The notes under the pieces are model-generated. The model was not told the origin of the DNA, ran no database searches, and saw nothing but the letters and a program-made list of their open reading frames with translations. From Trichomonas tenax (lineage: Eukaryota > Parabasalia > Trichomonadida > Trichomonadidae): 64,000 nucleotides of DNA. Location: assembly GCA_023091735.1 (NCBI GenBank), contig JALKBU010000025.1, positions 62,001-126,000 of the forward strand, given 5' to 3'. A program made the translations under genes and the position numbers. This document shows positions 10,140 to 20,894 of the stretch, piece by piece (positions within the stretch are counted from its first letter, which is position 1; the number at the start of each line of letters is the position of its first letter).

Positions 10140-12110
10140 AAGATTGGCGATTTATGTGACTTATGGAGATTTAATGGTAGAGGAAAAAACTCCAAATTTA
10201 GCACTTATAAGATGATTTTGCATATGCTGTTGAACTTGTTTGATTTGGATTTACTGGAGGATCAGCTCTGTGCCTCCTTGCGGATGAATTACCAGAGTTT
10301 GGGCGAATGTTGAGATCTTTGACATATTAGAGATTCCATGGAACTAAATCTCTGATTGGTACTTGAATTTGAGTAATTTATTTGTTTATTCCTGGGTGAA
10401 CTGGCAGCACTCTCGGATACCTTAAGCAATTTTATCTTTATCTCAAGTTCCTTGATTTGCCTTTCTGCTTGTTTAAGTTTTATTGAAAGTTCGGTATTTT
10501 CATCTTTTGCGCTTTTTAATTATGTACGTGTTGAATTTAACTTCGAAGTTAGAAGTGAATTTTGTGACTCTAATATTTGAAATCGTGCCATTAGATTTCC
10601 GTCTTGTTTAAGCTTTTCTTGGAGCTCCATATTTTGGTAATTTGCAACATCTAATTGTTTTTCTGGGTTGGAATATTGCATTTTTAATTTTTGAATTTCT
10701 TCTTTCATTCTCAATTGTTCATGCAACATTTCATTCATTATATAGCCTTATCATCTTCACTAAATATTTTGACTTTCAACATTCCAATTTCATCCTCAAG
10801 TTCATTTTTTCTTTTGAAGATCATCTTTTTCAGACATAATTTTCTTGATTGCTTTTTGTGGGTTTTGTTCACCAGAAATTAATTTCTGGATGAATTTGAT
10901 TAAGCTGAAATACTTTTTAACAATTTTCATCATATTTTCATTTTTGAATTTTAATTTAATGTTTCTGAGGCTGAGCTTTGGGCATTCTTTAGCATGTCTT
11001 TGATTGTATCTCTTTCTTTGATGACGCAAACCACTTCTTGAATATTTGTTACTTTGTTTTCTTTCAATTTACGAATTTCTTCTTTTAACTTTTGATTTTC
11101 ATTCTCTAGTTGCTCTTTAATCGAATCATTCTCGACAGTTAATGTTCGTTCTATCATTTCACTGTTCTTTGGTATCAACTGCGAATTCTCTGATTCCCAA
11201 ACTGTGATTTTTGCGAGAAGTTCTTCCTTCACGGATTTCAGTATTTCTAATTCTCTTTGCAATGCATCTTTTTCTGATTTGTGAGAAATAATGGATTTTT
11301 CATTCTCATCTTTCATCTTATAGATTTCGTCATCTTTAGTTGTTAATTGAGATATGATTTGATTATTATGTTTCTGCAATTTCGTTATTTGAATATTTTT
11401 CAATGCAATCTGTTGAGCTATTGTTGTTTTATTTTCATCATGTTGATTGTTGAGTGTTTCGTTTTCATATTTAAGATCTTTAATATATTTTTTCTTTTCT
11501 TCAAGAGAATGAAAATATTTAATGGCAATGTTTTCATTAAGAGATAGCGATTGTTTCAATAATTCTATTTCTTCTAATGATGAATTTAGTTTTTCTTGAA
11601 GATCTTCATTCATTAAAATGCTTTGTTTAAACTTTTAGTTATTTTGATAAATCATTGTTCTTTGTTTGTTGTTCTTCCAAATGCTGTTGCAACATTGAAA
11701 TTTGATGCTTCTTCACATCACTTAATAAATCTTTCTGTAACCCTTTATTGACCAATTCAGATTTGCTTTTGTTTTTAGTTTCAAAATTCATGCTTTGAAA
11801 TATATAAATCGATGAGCTGCGTGAAAGTATATATTTTGCATGTGAATAATGGAGTTCGGCTTCTCGAAGAACAAAAAGAAGATCTTCGAAATCCAGAACA
11901 TTCAGAAGTGTGTCATTGTTGATCATATCACCAATTCTTTTGGCTGCCTCTTGATAATCAAGCGTATTTATAATGTTTTTACTCATCAAAAAAAGTAGTG
12001 GCAAAATAGGGACTTGAGCGGTTTCAGCAACTTTACAAATCCTCTCAAAATTGAGAGCTAATGTTGCCGAAGCTCGAAAAAATTGAACACTTTTCAGCAA
12101 GCTTTGAGAG
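10140..12110 (-). pseudogene. Broken coiled-coil gene of the trichomonad ankyrin/DUF3447 type
   Basis: Reading leftward, consecutive fragments in different frames form one protein. An N-terminal domain (IINTLDYQEAAKRIGDMIN near 11950, LNVLDFEDLLFVLREAEL near 11890) resembles the helical head of trichomonad coiled-coil/ankyrin proteins. It is followed by long Lys/Glu/Asn-rich coiled coil (11613-10951, 11029-10802, 10738-10520) and a Ser/Asn-rich tail to about 10200. The frames change at about 11630, 10980 and 10770, and a stop interrupts near 10518. No ATG opens the first fragment. The many independent breaks argue for a dead gene rather than introns; no trichomonad splice motif (ACTAACACACAG) is present at the junctions. 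Confidence 0.75.
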
Positions 12111-13678
12111 GGCTAAAATTTTAACGTCATTGCAAAGTCACTTTTGGTGATTCTTGCTTCTCCTTGAAGCCTGCTCACCATACTTGCACCACAGATACTC
12201 CATCCTGTGGAGATGATAAGAATCTTAAGCCGAGTCGATTCAAGTTGACCAGCATGAGATACAAATCAAAGTCCGTCAAAACAACCAAACCGACAGAATC
12301 CAGTTGACACACGATAGCTTGGCTATAGAAATTGCATATTACGTTGTCAAATCATATCTCGAAAAATTTCAAAATAATGCAAACCTCCAATTTCATATTT
12401 TTATCAACTAACATGGATTTTTAGCGACAGTTAAAGCAGAAACAGCGTAAATCCTACCAAATCTCCGTATTACAGTAATCATGGGCTTGTTTTTAAATAT
12501 TGTCAATTTTTAATAACACGCTTCCATGATACACACTATCGGATTTTTTGTCATGTATGTGCTAAGCATGTTGGCTTCTATTTAGCTGTTCTATTTCAGT
12601 TATATAAAATTCGCAAAAAAAATTGTCAATTTATTGGCTATTACTCGGTATTGTTACATTTCTAACGTGCGTTAGAATATTGTTTCATTACATACATAAG
12701 GTTATTTATACTTTTCAATGTTCAAAAAAACTCAAACATCCCATAGCTAACATTTATATCTAGAATTGAAATTACATATGTTGGAAGAATATGTACAATT
12801 GAAGAAACCGATGGATGTCCAAAATATATATATTCCTATTTTAGATTTTTATCATATTTTTGAATAAACATGTTTTATAGCTCATATATACTGTTTTTTC
12901 TATATATTCTATATATAAAATGCATATTGTCAGTTGATCTATATATGTGCATTTGATTTTTTGCGTGAATATTTTGGGCTGTAATTCATTATACAATAAT
13001 ATAGTATTCATTAGAAGAAACAAATAATGTAAATCCAATGATATTAAAGAAGAGCTCGATTAATTTAATAATGCAAAATATCGAAAAGTATATTTATGTG
13101 CACTTACTATACACAAATCATACAGCGTAACGCAGTTAATGTATTTGTGAGTTAGTTGTTTCTTAAAATAGAATTGTTGTATTTCGCATATATTATAAAC
13201 GTGCATCATTGTGACAATTTGAGTATTCTGAATAGTGACTTTGCATAGGGATGCTGATGTGTATCATTGTAGTGTATCAGATCTTCTCAATACGCACTGT
13301 AGAAAAAGATAAATTTTTCGAGATTTCGGTCTTACCGACAATGACGTGCTTGGATGGTGGCATTGATACATATAGAATGTAGAGCATACGTCAACAAGAG
13401 ATAACACCATGGTTTCAAATTGGAACAAAGATGCGATTTGTATCTCGGTAACTAGAATGAAAATTATGATTTTCTTTGATGAAATCAAAGATACAAAAGG
13501 GCTTAAAGAAGAATATGATGCTAAATCAACCAAAATGTTATCTGACCGAACAAAAAGTGAGATTGAATAGTTTACAGTTGAGTCAAGTTGCGGAAAGGTG
13601 ACATGTTTTGCAAAATAATTCAAAAAAAGTGTTGGAAAAATAATTTTAAAAAAAGTGACTGTAGAATATTTTCAAAAA
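12111..13678. other. Intergenic, possible short coding remnants
   Basis: From about 12120 to 12340 the minus strand has coding-like composition (LTDFDLYLMLVNLNRLGL, then in another frame LIISTGWSICGASMV) but no intact frame or recognised family. It may be a further decayed exon-length fragment. A 53-codon plus-strand frame at 13408-13569 begins with ATG but has no visible homologue. The remainder is plain AT-rich sequence. Confidence 0.4.
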
Positions 13679-14674
13679 ATGAGTTCATTTCAAGTTGACT
13701 GGAAATCAATTGCTTCGAACATTGATCGATACATTAACAACGATGGATTTTTCAAAACACGCAGTCAATCGGACATAATCAAAATCCTCGATTATGCTGA
13801 AATTTCAGTCGATCACTTTTATACACTATTCATTAATCTTTCATATCATCATGAATCAAATATCCTCTTTGAGCTCTTGAAGCACATCTCATTAAGCAGC
13901 ATCAAAAATTTGCAGGAAGTTCAAACAGTTTTCAAATTACTTTATAAGATCTTTAAAATCCCAATATTCCAAACGATGTGTGAATCTCTGTCCAAGATGT
14001 GTAATGCTCCTGCTGAGAGTCAGTCAGACGAAAAAACATTGGAGATGATTTCGAATCTTGAATCACCCTTCAATAAAATTAATGATGCTGTCAATGTACT
14101 GAATCAAACAACTCAAAATGCTGCAGAGAAAACTCCAAATCCAAATATCGAACACCTAAAAACTCTCCAAAAAACATCTGCTAATTTCGACAAAATTTAT
14201 GAAGCGTTTCAAACAATCACCAAGAAAAAAGACATAGAAGCGTGTAAATATGCAATAAGTGAAAAGTATCACGAAGTTAGAGCAAAAAAGAATGAAATTG
14301 AACAATCAATACTCACATTTTCAGGATATAAACAACAATTTGAAATTACGAAATTTTTAGTTGAATGTGGAGCAGATCCGAATGTTCGAAATAGTGCTAA
14401 CAACCAAATAATTCATATTTACTCTTGGGACAATAATGTTGATGATCTTAAATTCTTGATAAGCAACACTAAAGTTGACATCAATTCAAAGGGTAATTAT
14501 GACCGTACACCATTAATATTCGCAAGTTATTATGGTTGTTTCGAATGCTGTGAATTTTTGCTTTCACTACCAGGAATAGACATCAATTCCAGAAACGAAT
14601 ATAATAAATCTGCACTTTCGTTGGCTGATAATAAAAAAATAATAGATCTCCTGAAGAAACACGGAGCAAAATAA
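13679..14674 (+). CDS. Ankyrin-repeat protein of the trichomonad expanded family
   Basis: The 331-residue protein starts at ATG 13679 (MSSFQVDW); an upstream in-frame GTG is not needed. The N-terminal ~110 residues form a helical domain typical of trichomonad ankyrin proteins. Residues ~120-235 are polar and partly coiled. At least three ankyrin repeats follow at the C-terminus: FLVECGADPNVRN, FLISNTKVDINSKGNYDRTPLIFASYYG and FLLSLPGIDINSRNEYNKSALSLA. Such repeats usually mediate protein binding; no enzymatic domain is visible. The stop is within TAAA, the sequence that serves as a polyadenylation signal in Trichomonas. The broken minus-strand gene to its left appears to be a relative. Confidence 0.8.
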   Translation: MSSFQVDWKSIASNIDRYINNDGFFKTRSQSDIIKILDYAEISVDHFYTLFINLSYHHESNILFELLKHISLSSIKNLQEVQTVFKLLYKIFKIPIFQTMCESLSKMCNAPAESQSDEKTLEMISNLESPFNKINDAVNVLNQTTQNAAEKTPNPNIEHLKTLQKTSANFDKIYEAFQTITKKKDIEACKYAISEKYHEVRAKKNEIEQSILTFSGYKQQFEITKFLVECGADPNVRNSANNQIIHIYSWDNNVDDLKFLISNTKVDINSKGNYDRTPLIFASYYGCFECCEFLLSLPGIDINSRNEYNKSALSLADNKKIIDLLKKHGAK

Positions 14675-16553
14675 ATTCACAGTTATCTTTAGATAACATG
14701 AAAATATTAAACATTCGAGTTTTAATCAAACAAAATAATCTATTTCTAAAAAGATAAAAATATAAAATAATTACTATAGTTGTGTCCAGCCTGCGTAAAG
14801 TTTGGGAGGATTGTATCCGTCTGTCGCTTGCTTGATCAGCAAGTCAGCATGCGTTTCGCGGCTGAAGCTCTTGAATCATTCGAAGTCATCACAACTCATT
14901 TCATTCAATGTACGCTAGATCATACACAGATTGCATCGCTTTCGAGGACGAAAAGCTCAAAGACTCTTGCAAGAGAATTCGCGTTATCTTTGACAAATGT
15001 CATGATATTGCAACAATGAGCATTTGAGAAAAATGGAAATGAATTTTAGCATGGAAGATAACACGCTCGAAGTTGACTTCGAAACAATCTCAAAAATCGA
15101 TGTGAAACATATCGCCTGTGAGTCTGTCGATCATAATGTTTCTCGTGTGTCTGTTACCGAGGCTAATCGTGCATCCGACAACAGAATTGACAGCGGTCGA
15201 ACGCTGAAGGTTGAAATGCATTTCAAGTCAATCCTGTGAACTTTGTGATCGAATCCATATGATTTTGCAGAGACCGGCATCTGATGTGACTTTTGAAACA
15301 ATTTGCAATGTCTCAAGACGCTGAATTTGACGCAGTGAGTCGACGTTACTTATTGCAAGAATCTCGATTTTCAAACAGATGGTCAATTGAGTTTATCTTT
15401 CTAAAATTTTCAACGAGGCAAGAAATTGTTCAACATTCTGTACTGTGCATCTCATGTTAGTTTAAGCAACAAATAAAACTTGGCGATGTGTTATGTCTAA
15501 GGCAATTACTTGGCATATTTATGACACTGGAATTGCATAACTAGGACCAATGAAAACAAGAAGTTGTGAGCACGCTTTTACTACATCTGGAAGTCCTAAT
15601 GTCGATGTATAAGCTTTCAAGAATTCCAGGTAACAAAGAACTTAGATCACCATAATAACCACTCTTAAATAGTGTTTCATGAATATAAAAACAAATAGGT
15701 ATTACGTTTTTTGGAGAATTCCATAAATTTTAGGTTTCATATTTCATATTGTATAATTGAAAATTGCTACATTACAGATCAACAAAATGATTATCCTAAT
15801 AGATCTCCAACATATAAAAATATACAATCAGCACAATTAACACTACTTTTATCTCATTTTTTCTTCTGGCGCATGTGAAGCAAAGTATCCTCTTGCTTTT
15901 TTCAATAACACGAACACCAGAAAAAAACAAATTTGGTACATCATTACAAAATTTCATATTTCATTACATTCCAACTTTGCGGATTTCTATCCATTCCACC
16001 TCTATGACTTTAACACATACTGCGCAATATGTTAATGCAAAATAAAGCTAAGCAATTGATATTTTATGCATCAAACAAACAAATTCTCACTGCTAATGGC
16101 TGCATTAATTGAAGTGGCTGCAATGGAGTTATCTTCAAATGCTGTTCAACAGAGTCGATATCATCATCACTTGATGAACCACAGATCTTGAATAAATGAT
16201 AATGAATCTCTTTATCAGCCATTAGTTTTTCTTCGCATTTTTCAGAATTGGTTGATTTTTTATGATATTTGAACAATCGCCAAGTTGCTCTTTAATAATG
16301 TCAGGCTAAGGCTTTACGTCTGTGAAGAATTAATGAATTCCCTTGCAAGTATCATCTTCAATAGCCTTTTTCTTGTAAATTTATTGACATGTCAATATTT
16401 TTAAAGAATATTTACGTGTCAAATTCGTGCTTTACAAGTCAATATGATGAATTATGAGGATAGAAAAGAAATAATAAAGTAAAACCTTTTTACTTCAATA
16501 AAGACAGATGATTATTAAAATAAAAAATCATTTTTTATTTTGGTATTTGAAAA
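14675..16553. other. Intergenic with a GC-richer coding-like island and initiator-like motifs
   Basis: From about 14780 to 15350 base composition rises clearly and short frames appear on both strands (for example plus 15042-15239, starting with ATG and about 65 codons), none with a family I recognise. It reads like the remnant of a gene or imported sequence. From 16383 the spacer holds the palindrome ATTGACATGTCAAT (16383-16396) and TTTACGTGTCA (16411-16421), about 130-170 bases before the glycosyltransferase start. An open minus-strand frame at 16064-16276 lacks a convincing start. Confidence 0.45.
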
Positions 16554-17801
16554 ATGTTAATACAGTTCTTGGTTATGTCCTGCGCATCACGGAAACTAAC
16601 GAATATCACCATGAACGACATTGCTTTTGGTATTTGGACAGGAAAAAAGATGATAACAGATCGAATTTATGGATTAGCAAAGACATGGTTAAAATTAGTG
16701 CCTCAAATCGATATTTATTCCGATTATTTAGATGAAAAGGATGTAATGATGGTTTTAAACACATCAAATCATCTGAATATCATTTTTCATACTATTCCGA
16801 CATTTGCACACCACATTGTTGGAACTTCATTCGACAGCATTTGGAATCATGCGCAATCACGACATTTAATTGCCTTTTCAGACTTATATTATCGATATCC
16901 CGATAAAAAATGGTATTTTTTGGGTGATGACGATACATTTCTGTTTCCAAGCGGTATCATTAAGAGCTTAAATGAAATAGATTATAACGAACAAAGGATT
17001 TTAGGTCATGAATTCTTTATCTTTCCAACGTTGAGAAAATTCTTCCAATCAAATCATAGTGGCTATGTATTTTGCCAGGGAGGTGCAGGTTTCTTTGTTT
17101 CCAAGGCAATGATGGATTTCATCGCTCCAAAAATCCTAAATTGCTCAAAATATTATGAAGCGTTTAATTTCGTGAGTGATATAAGAATTGCTGCATGCAT
17201 CGACTTTTATTCAACAATCAATAATATAACGCGCGGTTATGAGCATTATATTGATAAAGCAAGCTTAATCAATGGCGATAAACCTGAGTTATCGAGACCG
17301 AAGTTATACTATGATACTCAACCGATTTCATTCCATCACATTGTTTACCCTGACACAGAATTACTTTGGAATTCTAGTTTCTCGACGTGGACTGATAAAA
17401 ATGGGACTGAGCTTCTTATAGAATGGACGCATATTTTAGCTTCTCATATTAATACGGAAATTGCTTATCAAGGAAATTTCATGCATTTCATTTTCGGATA
17501 TATGATTGAATCAAACTATAACAAGAACTTCTTCTTTTCAACTTCATCACCTGAACCTGTTTTTAAAGATGATAGCAACATCCCGTATAAGTTTATTCAA
17601 CAGTATCAAGGAGGAATAACAATAGAATATATTTGCGATGATTCAGTGCTTCACGGAAATATTGTTTTTGATCATTTCCTTGACGGAAACCTCACAGGCA
17701 CAGCATTTAGAGTGAAATGCGATCCACCCCAGACATATATGCATAACTTTCTAGATGGATCACCATTTGTTTTACTTCATGAAGATCAAAGCGATTTATA
17801 G
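16554..17801 (+). CDS. Fringe-like (GT31) glycosyltransferase
   Basis: The 415-residue protein starts at ATG 16554. It carries the family's metal-binding DDDTFLF motif (DDD at residues 125-127), preceded by the strand KKWYFLG, and CQGGAGFF (about 174-181) followed by FVSKAMMDF. This is the Fringe/DUF604 arrangement in GT31 enzymes, which transfer a sugar from a UDP donor onto glycans in the Golgi. A second acidic stretch (VSDIRIAACI, near 205) matches the downstream conserved block. GT31 enzymes normally have an N-terminal membrane anchor. Here only a short hydrophobic stretch (LIQFLVMSC) is in frame, while a more anchor-like MIIKIKNHFLFWYL lies upstream at 16508 in a different frame. So the start may be wrong or a frameshift may be present. 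The substrate is unknown. Confidence 0.8.
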   Translation: MLIQFLVMSCASRKLTNITMNDIAFGIWTGKKMITDRIYGLAKTWLKLVPQIDIYSDYLDEKDVMMVLNTSNHLNIIFHTIPTFAHHIVGTSFDSIWNHAQSRHLIAFSDLYYRYPDKKWYFLGDDDTFLFPSGIIKSLNEIDYNEQRILGHEFFIFPTLRKFFQSNHSGYVFCQGGAGFFVSKAMMDFIAPKILNCSKYYEAFNFVSDIRIAACIDFYSTINNITRGYEHYIDKASLINGDKPELSRPKLYYDTQPISFHHIVYPDTELLWNSSFSTWTDKNGTELLIEWTHILASHINTEIAYQGNFMHFIFGYMIESNYNKNFFFSTSSPEPVFKDDSNIPYKFIQQYQGGITIEYICDDSVLHGNIVFDHFLDGNLTGTAFRVKCDPPQTYMHNFLDGSPFVLLHEDQSDL

Positions 17802-17857
17802 AGATATTTGTTTTTTAAAAAATATATATACACTTACAAAACTTTATTATACAATAT

Positions 17858-20710
17858 CTAATTCTTTCGTGGAGAGGCTGCAACCGGTAACACACCGACT
17901 TTAGGACCTTTTCCGAATCTTTTGTTATATTCTTTTTCTTTGCTTACTAAAATAACTCTATATTCCCTTAATTCTTTCATTGATGTTTGCAATTGATTTG
18001 TGATTAACTGAAGACGGCCCTGATGTTGTTCAACAAGTTCTACTTCTTGTTGTCTTGGTGGACATTTCTCAACTTGTTGGCGAGCTTTGTTTCGTCTTCT
18101 TGTGAGAACACTTATTTTTTCACCATAAAATTCTTGCATTCCAATCCAATCTTTTTTGTTCTTTTCAAATTCAGTGTTCTTCTTTTTCTCGACATCTTCA
18201 AGCAACACTTCATTTATTGTAACAGACTCTTTGGATTTGATTTCAAAAAATGCATTATTCTTTTCCATTTCATCTTTTGAAGCATCAATTTCTTTTTGCA
18301 AATCTAATGATGCCACTTGATAACTGTCATTTTCTTCTTTTGTCATTGAATCATATTTAGTTTTAATGCCTGCTAATTCCTTCTGGAATTGGCCATTAAT
18401 TGATTCGAGTTGTTTGTTTGTTTCTGCGATTTCATTTTCTATTTTTTGAATATTTTCTTTATGTTTAGATTCGAGTTCATTAATTTCTTCTGTCTTAATT
18501 GAGTTCAATCTTTCGATCTCTTTAGCTTGATTAGTGTTATATCCATCCTGTGTCTTTTGAAATTCATCTATTATTGATTGCAGTTGTGCCTTCTTTACTT
18601 CAACATCTTTCTTTAAATCATCAGTATCATTCATTTGTTTTAGTTGAGAAAGTTGTGATTCGAGTTTCTTCATTAAATCAGCAAATCTATATTTCGTTTG
18701 TTCAATTAATCTGTTAATTTCTTTTGTTTCATAATCTTGGTCTCTTCTTTCGTTATATATTTCCTTCTGAAGATCGGTGAGAATTTGCAATTTGTTTTGT
18801 TTATCAGGATCTTCCATCGGAATCGCTTCATGTCTTCTGTTTTCTTCTTCGAAGTTGTGGCGATATTCTTCCAACAGATTCTCTTTTTCGAGTGCCCAAC
18901 TCTTGTTTTCTGCCTCTATTTTATCCTCTATTCTTTTGATTTCGTCATCTAAAGCTTTAAACTCTTTCGAATCAACTTCAAGATTTCCAAATTGATTTAA
19001 CTTGGCTTCTTCAGATTTGAACTCTTTGAGCATCTTCTGGTTATAGTCGGCCAATTCTGTGTTTAGCATCGCTTCTTTGTTGATTTTAGACATCTCTTCT
19101 TCATACAATTTATTATATTTGTCTGTTTCTGATTTAATATCCTTATCATGCTTCTGATTCAATTTTGTTATCACAGTATTATGTTTTTCTGCCTCTTTTG
19201 AGAGTCCATCTTGATATTCTTTATTCGATGAATCAATTTGTGTTTGGAATTTATTTTCTTGGGTTTGAACAAAACTATTAGTTTTTTCTTCGAATGCTTT
19301 CCGTTTTTGCTCGAATTCTGTTCGCTTTTGCGCAATATTCTCTAAAATTGTTTTCAAATCTAGTTGAAGTTTGCCAGTTTCTGTGTTTGAGTTTTGTAAC
19401 ATTGTATTATATCTGCTGTTTAAGTCATTCTTAGTTGTGTTGAACTTCTTTTCTTCATTTTCAAGGTTTTTTTGATGATTAATCTTCATTTGTTTCATTT
19501 TTGAGGCGCCATCTGATTGTATTTCTTGGATTTGTTTGTTTAACTCATCAATTGTCAACTTTCTCTCATTTGAAAGACTTAAAATTGTTTGATGAAGATT
19601 ATTCAATTTATCTGATGAAGCAGCAGCAAACTGTGCGTGTTTTTTCCTCATTTGGTCGAGTTCTGCTTCCCTATCTTTGATAAGTTTCTGTATTGTCGCA
19701 TCAAGATTCGAAAATTGAGTTTGAATTTCGTTGTTTTTTTGTGTTAGAGCATTCTTCATGTCGTTTCTCTCCTTTCCTAGGTTTTTTTGTGCAGAATCCA
19801 TTGATGAAGCATTCGAATTTTTCATTTTTGTGTAATTTGATTTTTTATTATTCAAATCTGTTGTGTAATTCTTCTCCATAGTCGCATTTTTCGATTTGCG
19901 CTCTTCTATTGACTTTATTTTCGTGGTTATTTCATTCTGAAACTCGATTTTTGTTTTGCTAATATTTTCATGAAACTGAATTCTAAGTTCTTTTTCTTTT
20001 TTGATGAGAGATTCAACTTCTGTTTTAGAATTTTCGTTGCTTTCTTTAAGTTTCTTGGAGACAAGTTTTAGTTTCGAAGCTTCATCTTTTGTCTTTGCAG
20101 CAGCGTCTGTGAGCTTCGGTGTGTTCTTTAACTCCTCTATATCCTTTTGGTACTGCTCCTTGAGTGTTTGGAGCTGGTTTGCAGACTCTTTCTCGAGCTT
20201 TTGGAGATTATTTTGTGAGATTATTTCGACATTTTCAACTTCATTTTGGAACTTAGAAATAGATGCATCTACATCATCCTTAAGCTTCTTTTGAAAGTTG
20301 TCGGATTTTTCTTGTGAGTTTATCTTATTTTGTTCTATTTGTGTGTTAATCTTTGTAATTTCTGAAATCATTTCTTGTAAATCATTTGAAAACATCTCTG
20401 TATTAGTTTGCACGTTCTTAATTCTCTGATTCATAAAGCTGCTTTGAGATGCAAGCATTTCTTCATTTTTAGTCTTGAAATCTTGTAAAATCGTTGTAGA
20501 TTTTGCTTCATATAGTGTATTGAATCGTTTTTGTTCCTCTGAAATGTAGACATCATAAGCATTTCCTAAATCATTGAATTTATTGTTAACTTTATCAGTG
20601 AGAAACTGTTTTTGATGGTTCAAATCTGCCAATTGGTCATCAAAAATCTGAATAACCTTGATTAGCTGGCTCAGCTTCTTCGCAACATTGTATTTCAAGG
20701 CTTTCGACAT
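17858..20710 (-). CDS. Long coiled-coil protein
   Basis: The 950-residue protein starts at ATG 20710 and is almost entirely Lys/Glu/Gln/Asn-rich coiled coil with heptad character from about residue 20 to 920. It has no ATPase heads, so it is not an SMC protein. The C-terminus is different: a basic RRRNKARQQ stretch, then a short conserved-looking end (YNKRFGKGPKVGVLPV). Such proteins in trichomonads are likely cytoskeletal or flagellar/axostyle-associated, but that is inference. Its 3' end is 56 bases from the convergent glycosyltransferase gene, and its promoter is shared with the divergent gene at 20895. Confidence 0.85.
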   Translation of the reverse strand: MSKALKYNVAKKLSQLIKVIQIFDDQLADLNHQKQFLTDKVNNKFNDLGNAYDVYISEEQKRFNTLYEAKSTTILQDFKTKNEEMLASQSSFMNQRIKNVQTNTEMFSNDLQEMISEITKINTQIEQNKINSQEKSDNFQKKLKDDVDASISKFQNEVENVEIISQNNLQKLEKESANQLQTLKEQYQKDIEELKNTPKLTDAAAKTKDEASKLKLVSKKLKESNENSKTEVESLIKKEKELRIQFHENISKTKIEFQNEITTKIKSIEERKSKNATMEKNYTTDLNNKKSNYTKMKNSNASSMDSAQKNLGKERNDMKNALTQKNNEIQTQFSNLDATIQKLIKDREAELDQMRKKHAQFAAASSDKLNNLHQTILSLSNERKLTIDELNKQIQEIQSDGASKMKQMKINHQKNLENEEKKFNTTKNDLNSRYNTMLQNSNTETGKLQLDLKTILENIAQKRTEFEQKRKAFEEKTNSFVQTQENKFQTQIDSSNKEYQDGLSKEAEKHNTVITKLNQKHDKDIKSETDKYNKLYEEEMSKINKEAMLNTELADYNQKMLKEFKSEEAKLNQFGNLEVDSKEFKALDDEIKRIEDKIEAENKSWALEKENLLEEYRHNFEEENRRHEAIPMEDPDKQNKLQILTDLQKEIYNERRDQDYETKEINRLIEQTKYRFADLMKKLESQLSQLKQMNDTDDLKKDVEVKKAQLQSIIDEFQKTQDGYNTNQAKEIERLNSIKTEEINELESKHKENIQKIENEIAETNKQLESINGQFQKELAGIKTKYDSMTKEENDSYQVASLDLQKEIDASKDEMEKNNAFFEIKSKESVTINEVLLEDVEKKKNTEFEKNKKDWIGMQEFYGEKISVLTRRRNKARQQVEKCPPRQQEVELVEQHQGRLQLITNQLQTSMKELREYRVILVSKEKEYNKRFGKGPKVGVLPVAASPRKN

Positions 20711-20894
20711 AAATTTCTAAAATTTTATACGTTTGTATAAATCTGACATATAAATTGCGATATTGTTTACATGTCAAATATTTTATTTGTCAAGATTTAT
20801 GATTACATGACAAAAAAAATGAACATTATTTTGTGTTAATTTTAGCGTTTTATGTGTTGTATGTTTTAGTTTACATGTCGAAATAATATTTTAT
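20711..20894. promoter_or_regulatory. Divergent promoter with several initiator-like motifs
   Basis: This 184-base spacer separates two divergent genes. It has TGACATATAAA at 20744-20754 (reads TTTATATGTCA toward the left gene), TTTACATGTCA at 20766-20776, and TTTACATGTCG at 20870-20880, just before the right gene. The palindromic ACATGT core can be read in either direction. Additional partial copies (TTACATGACA-like, TTTTATGTGTCA) surround them. Confidence 0.55.

Noticed and set aside
10951..11613. Intact-looking coiled-coil gene on its own
   Set aside because: Flanking fragments in other frames carry the same protein onward, so it is a piece of a broken gene.
13264..13623. 119-codon minus-strand frame
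   Set aside because: No ATG at the start, and a plus-strand frame and the spacer composition explain it equally well; no family.
16064..16276. 70-codon minus-strand frame
   Set aside because: Opens with TTG; the internal ATG version is short and unsupported.
17858..20710. SMC-type ATPase
   Set aside because: Long coiled coil only; no Walker motifs or ABC signature at either end.
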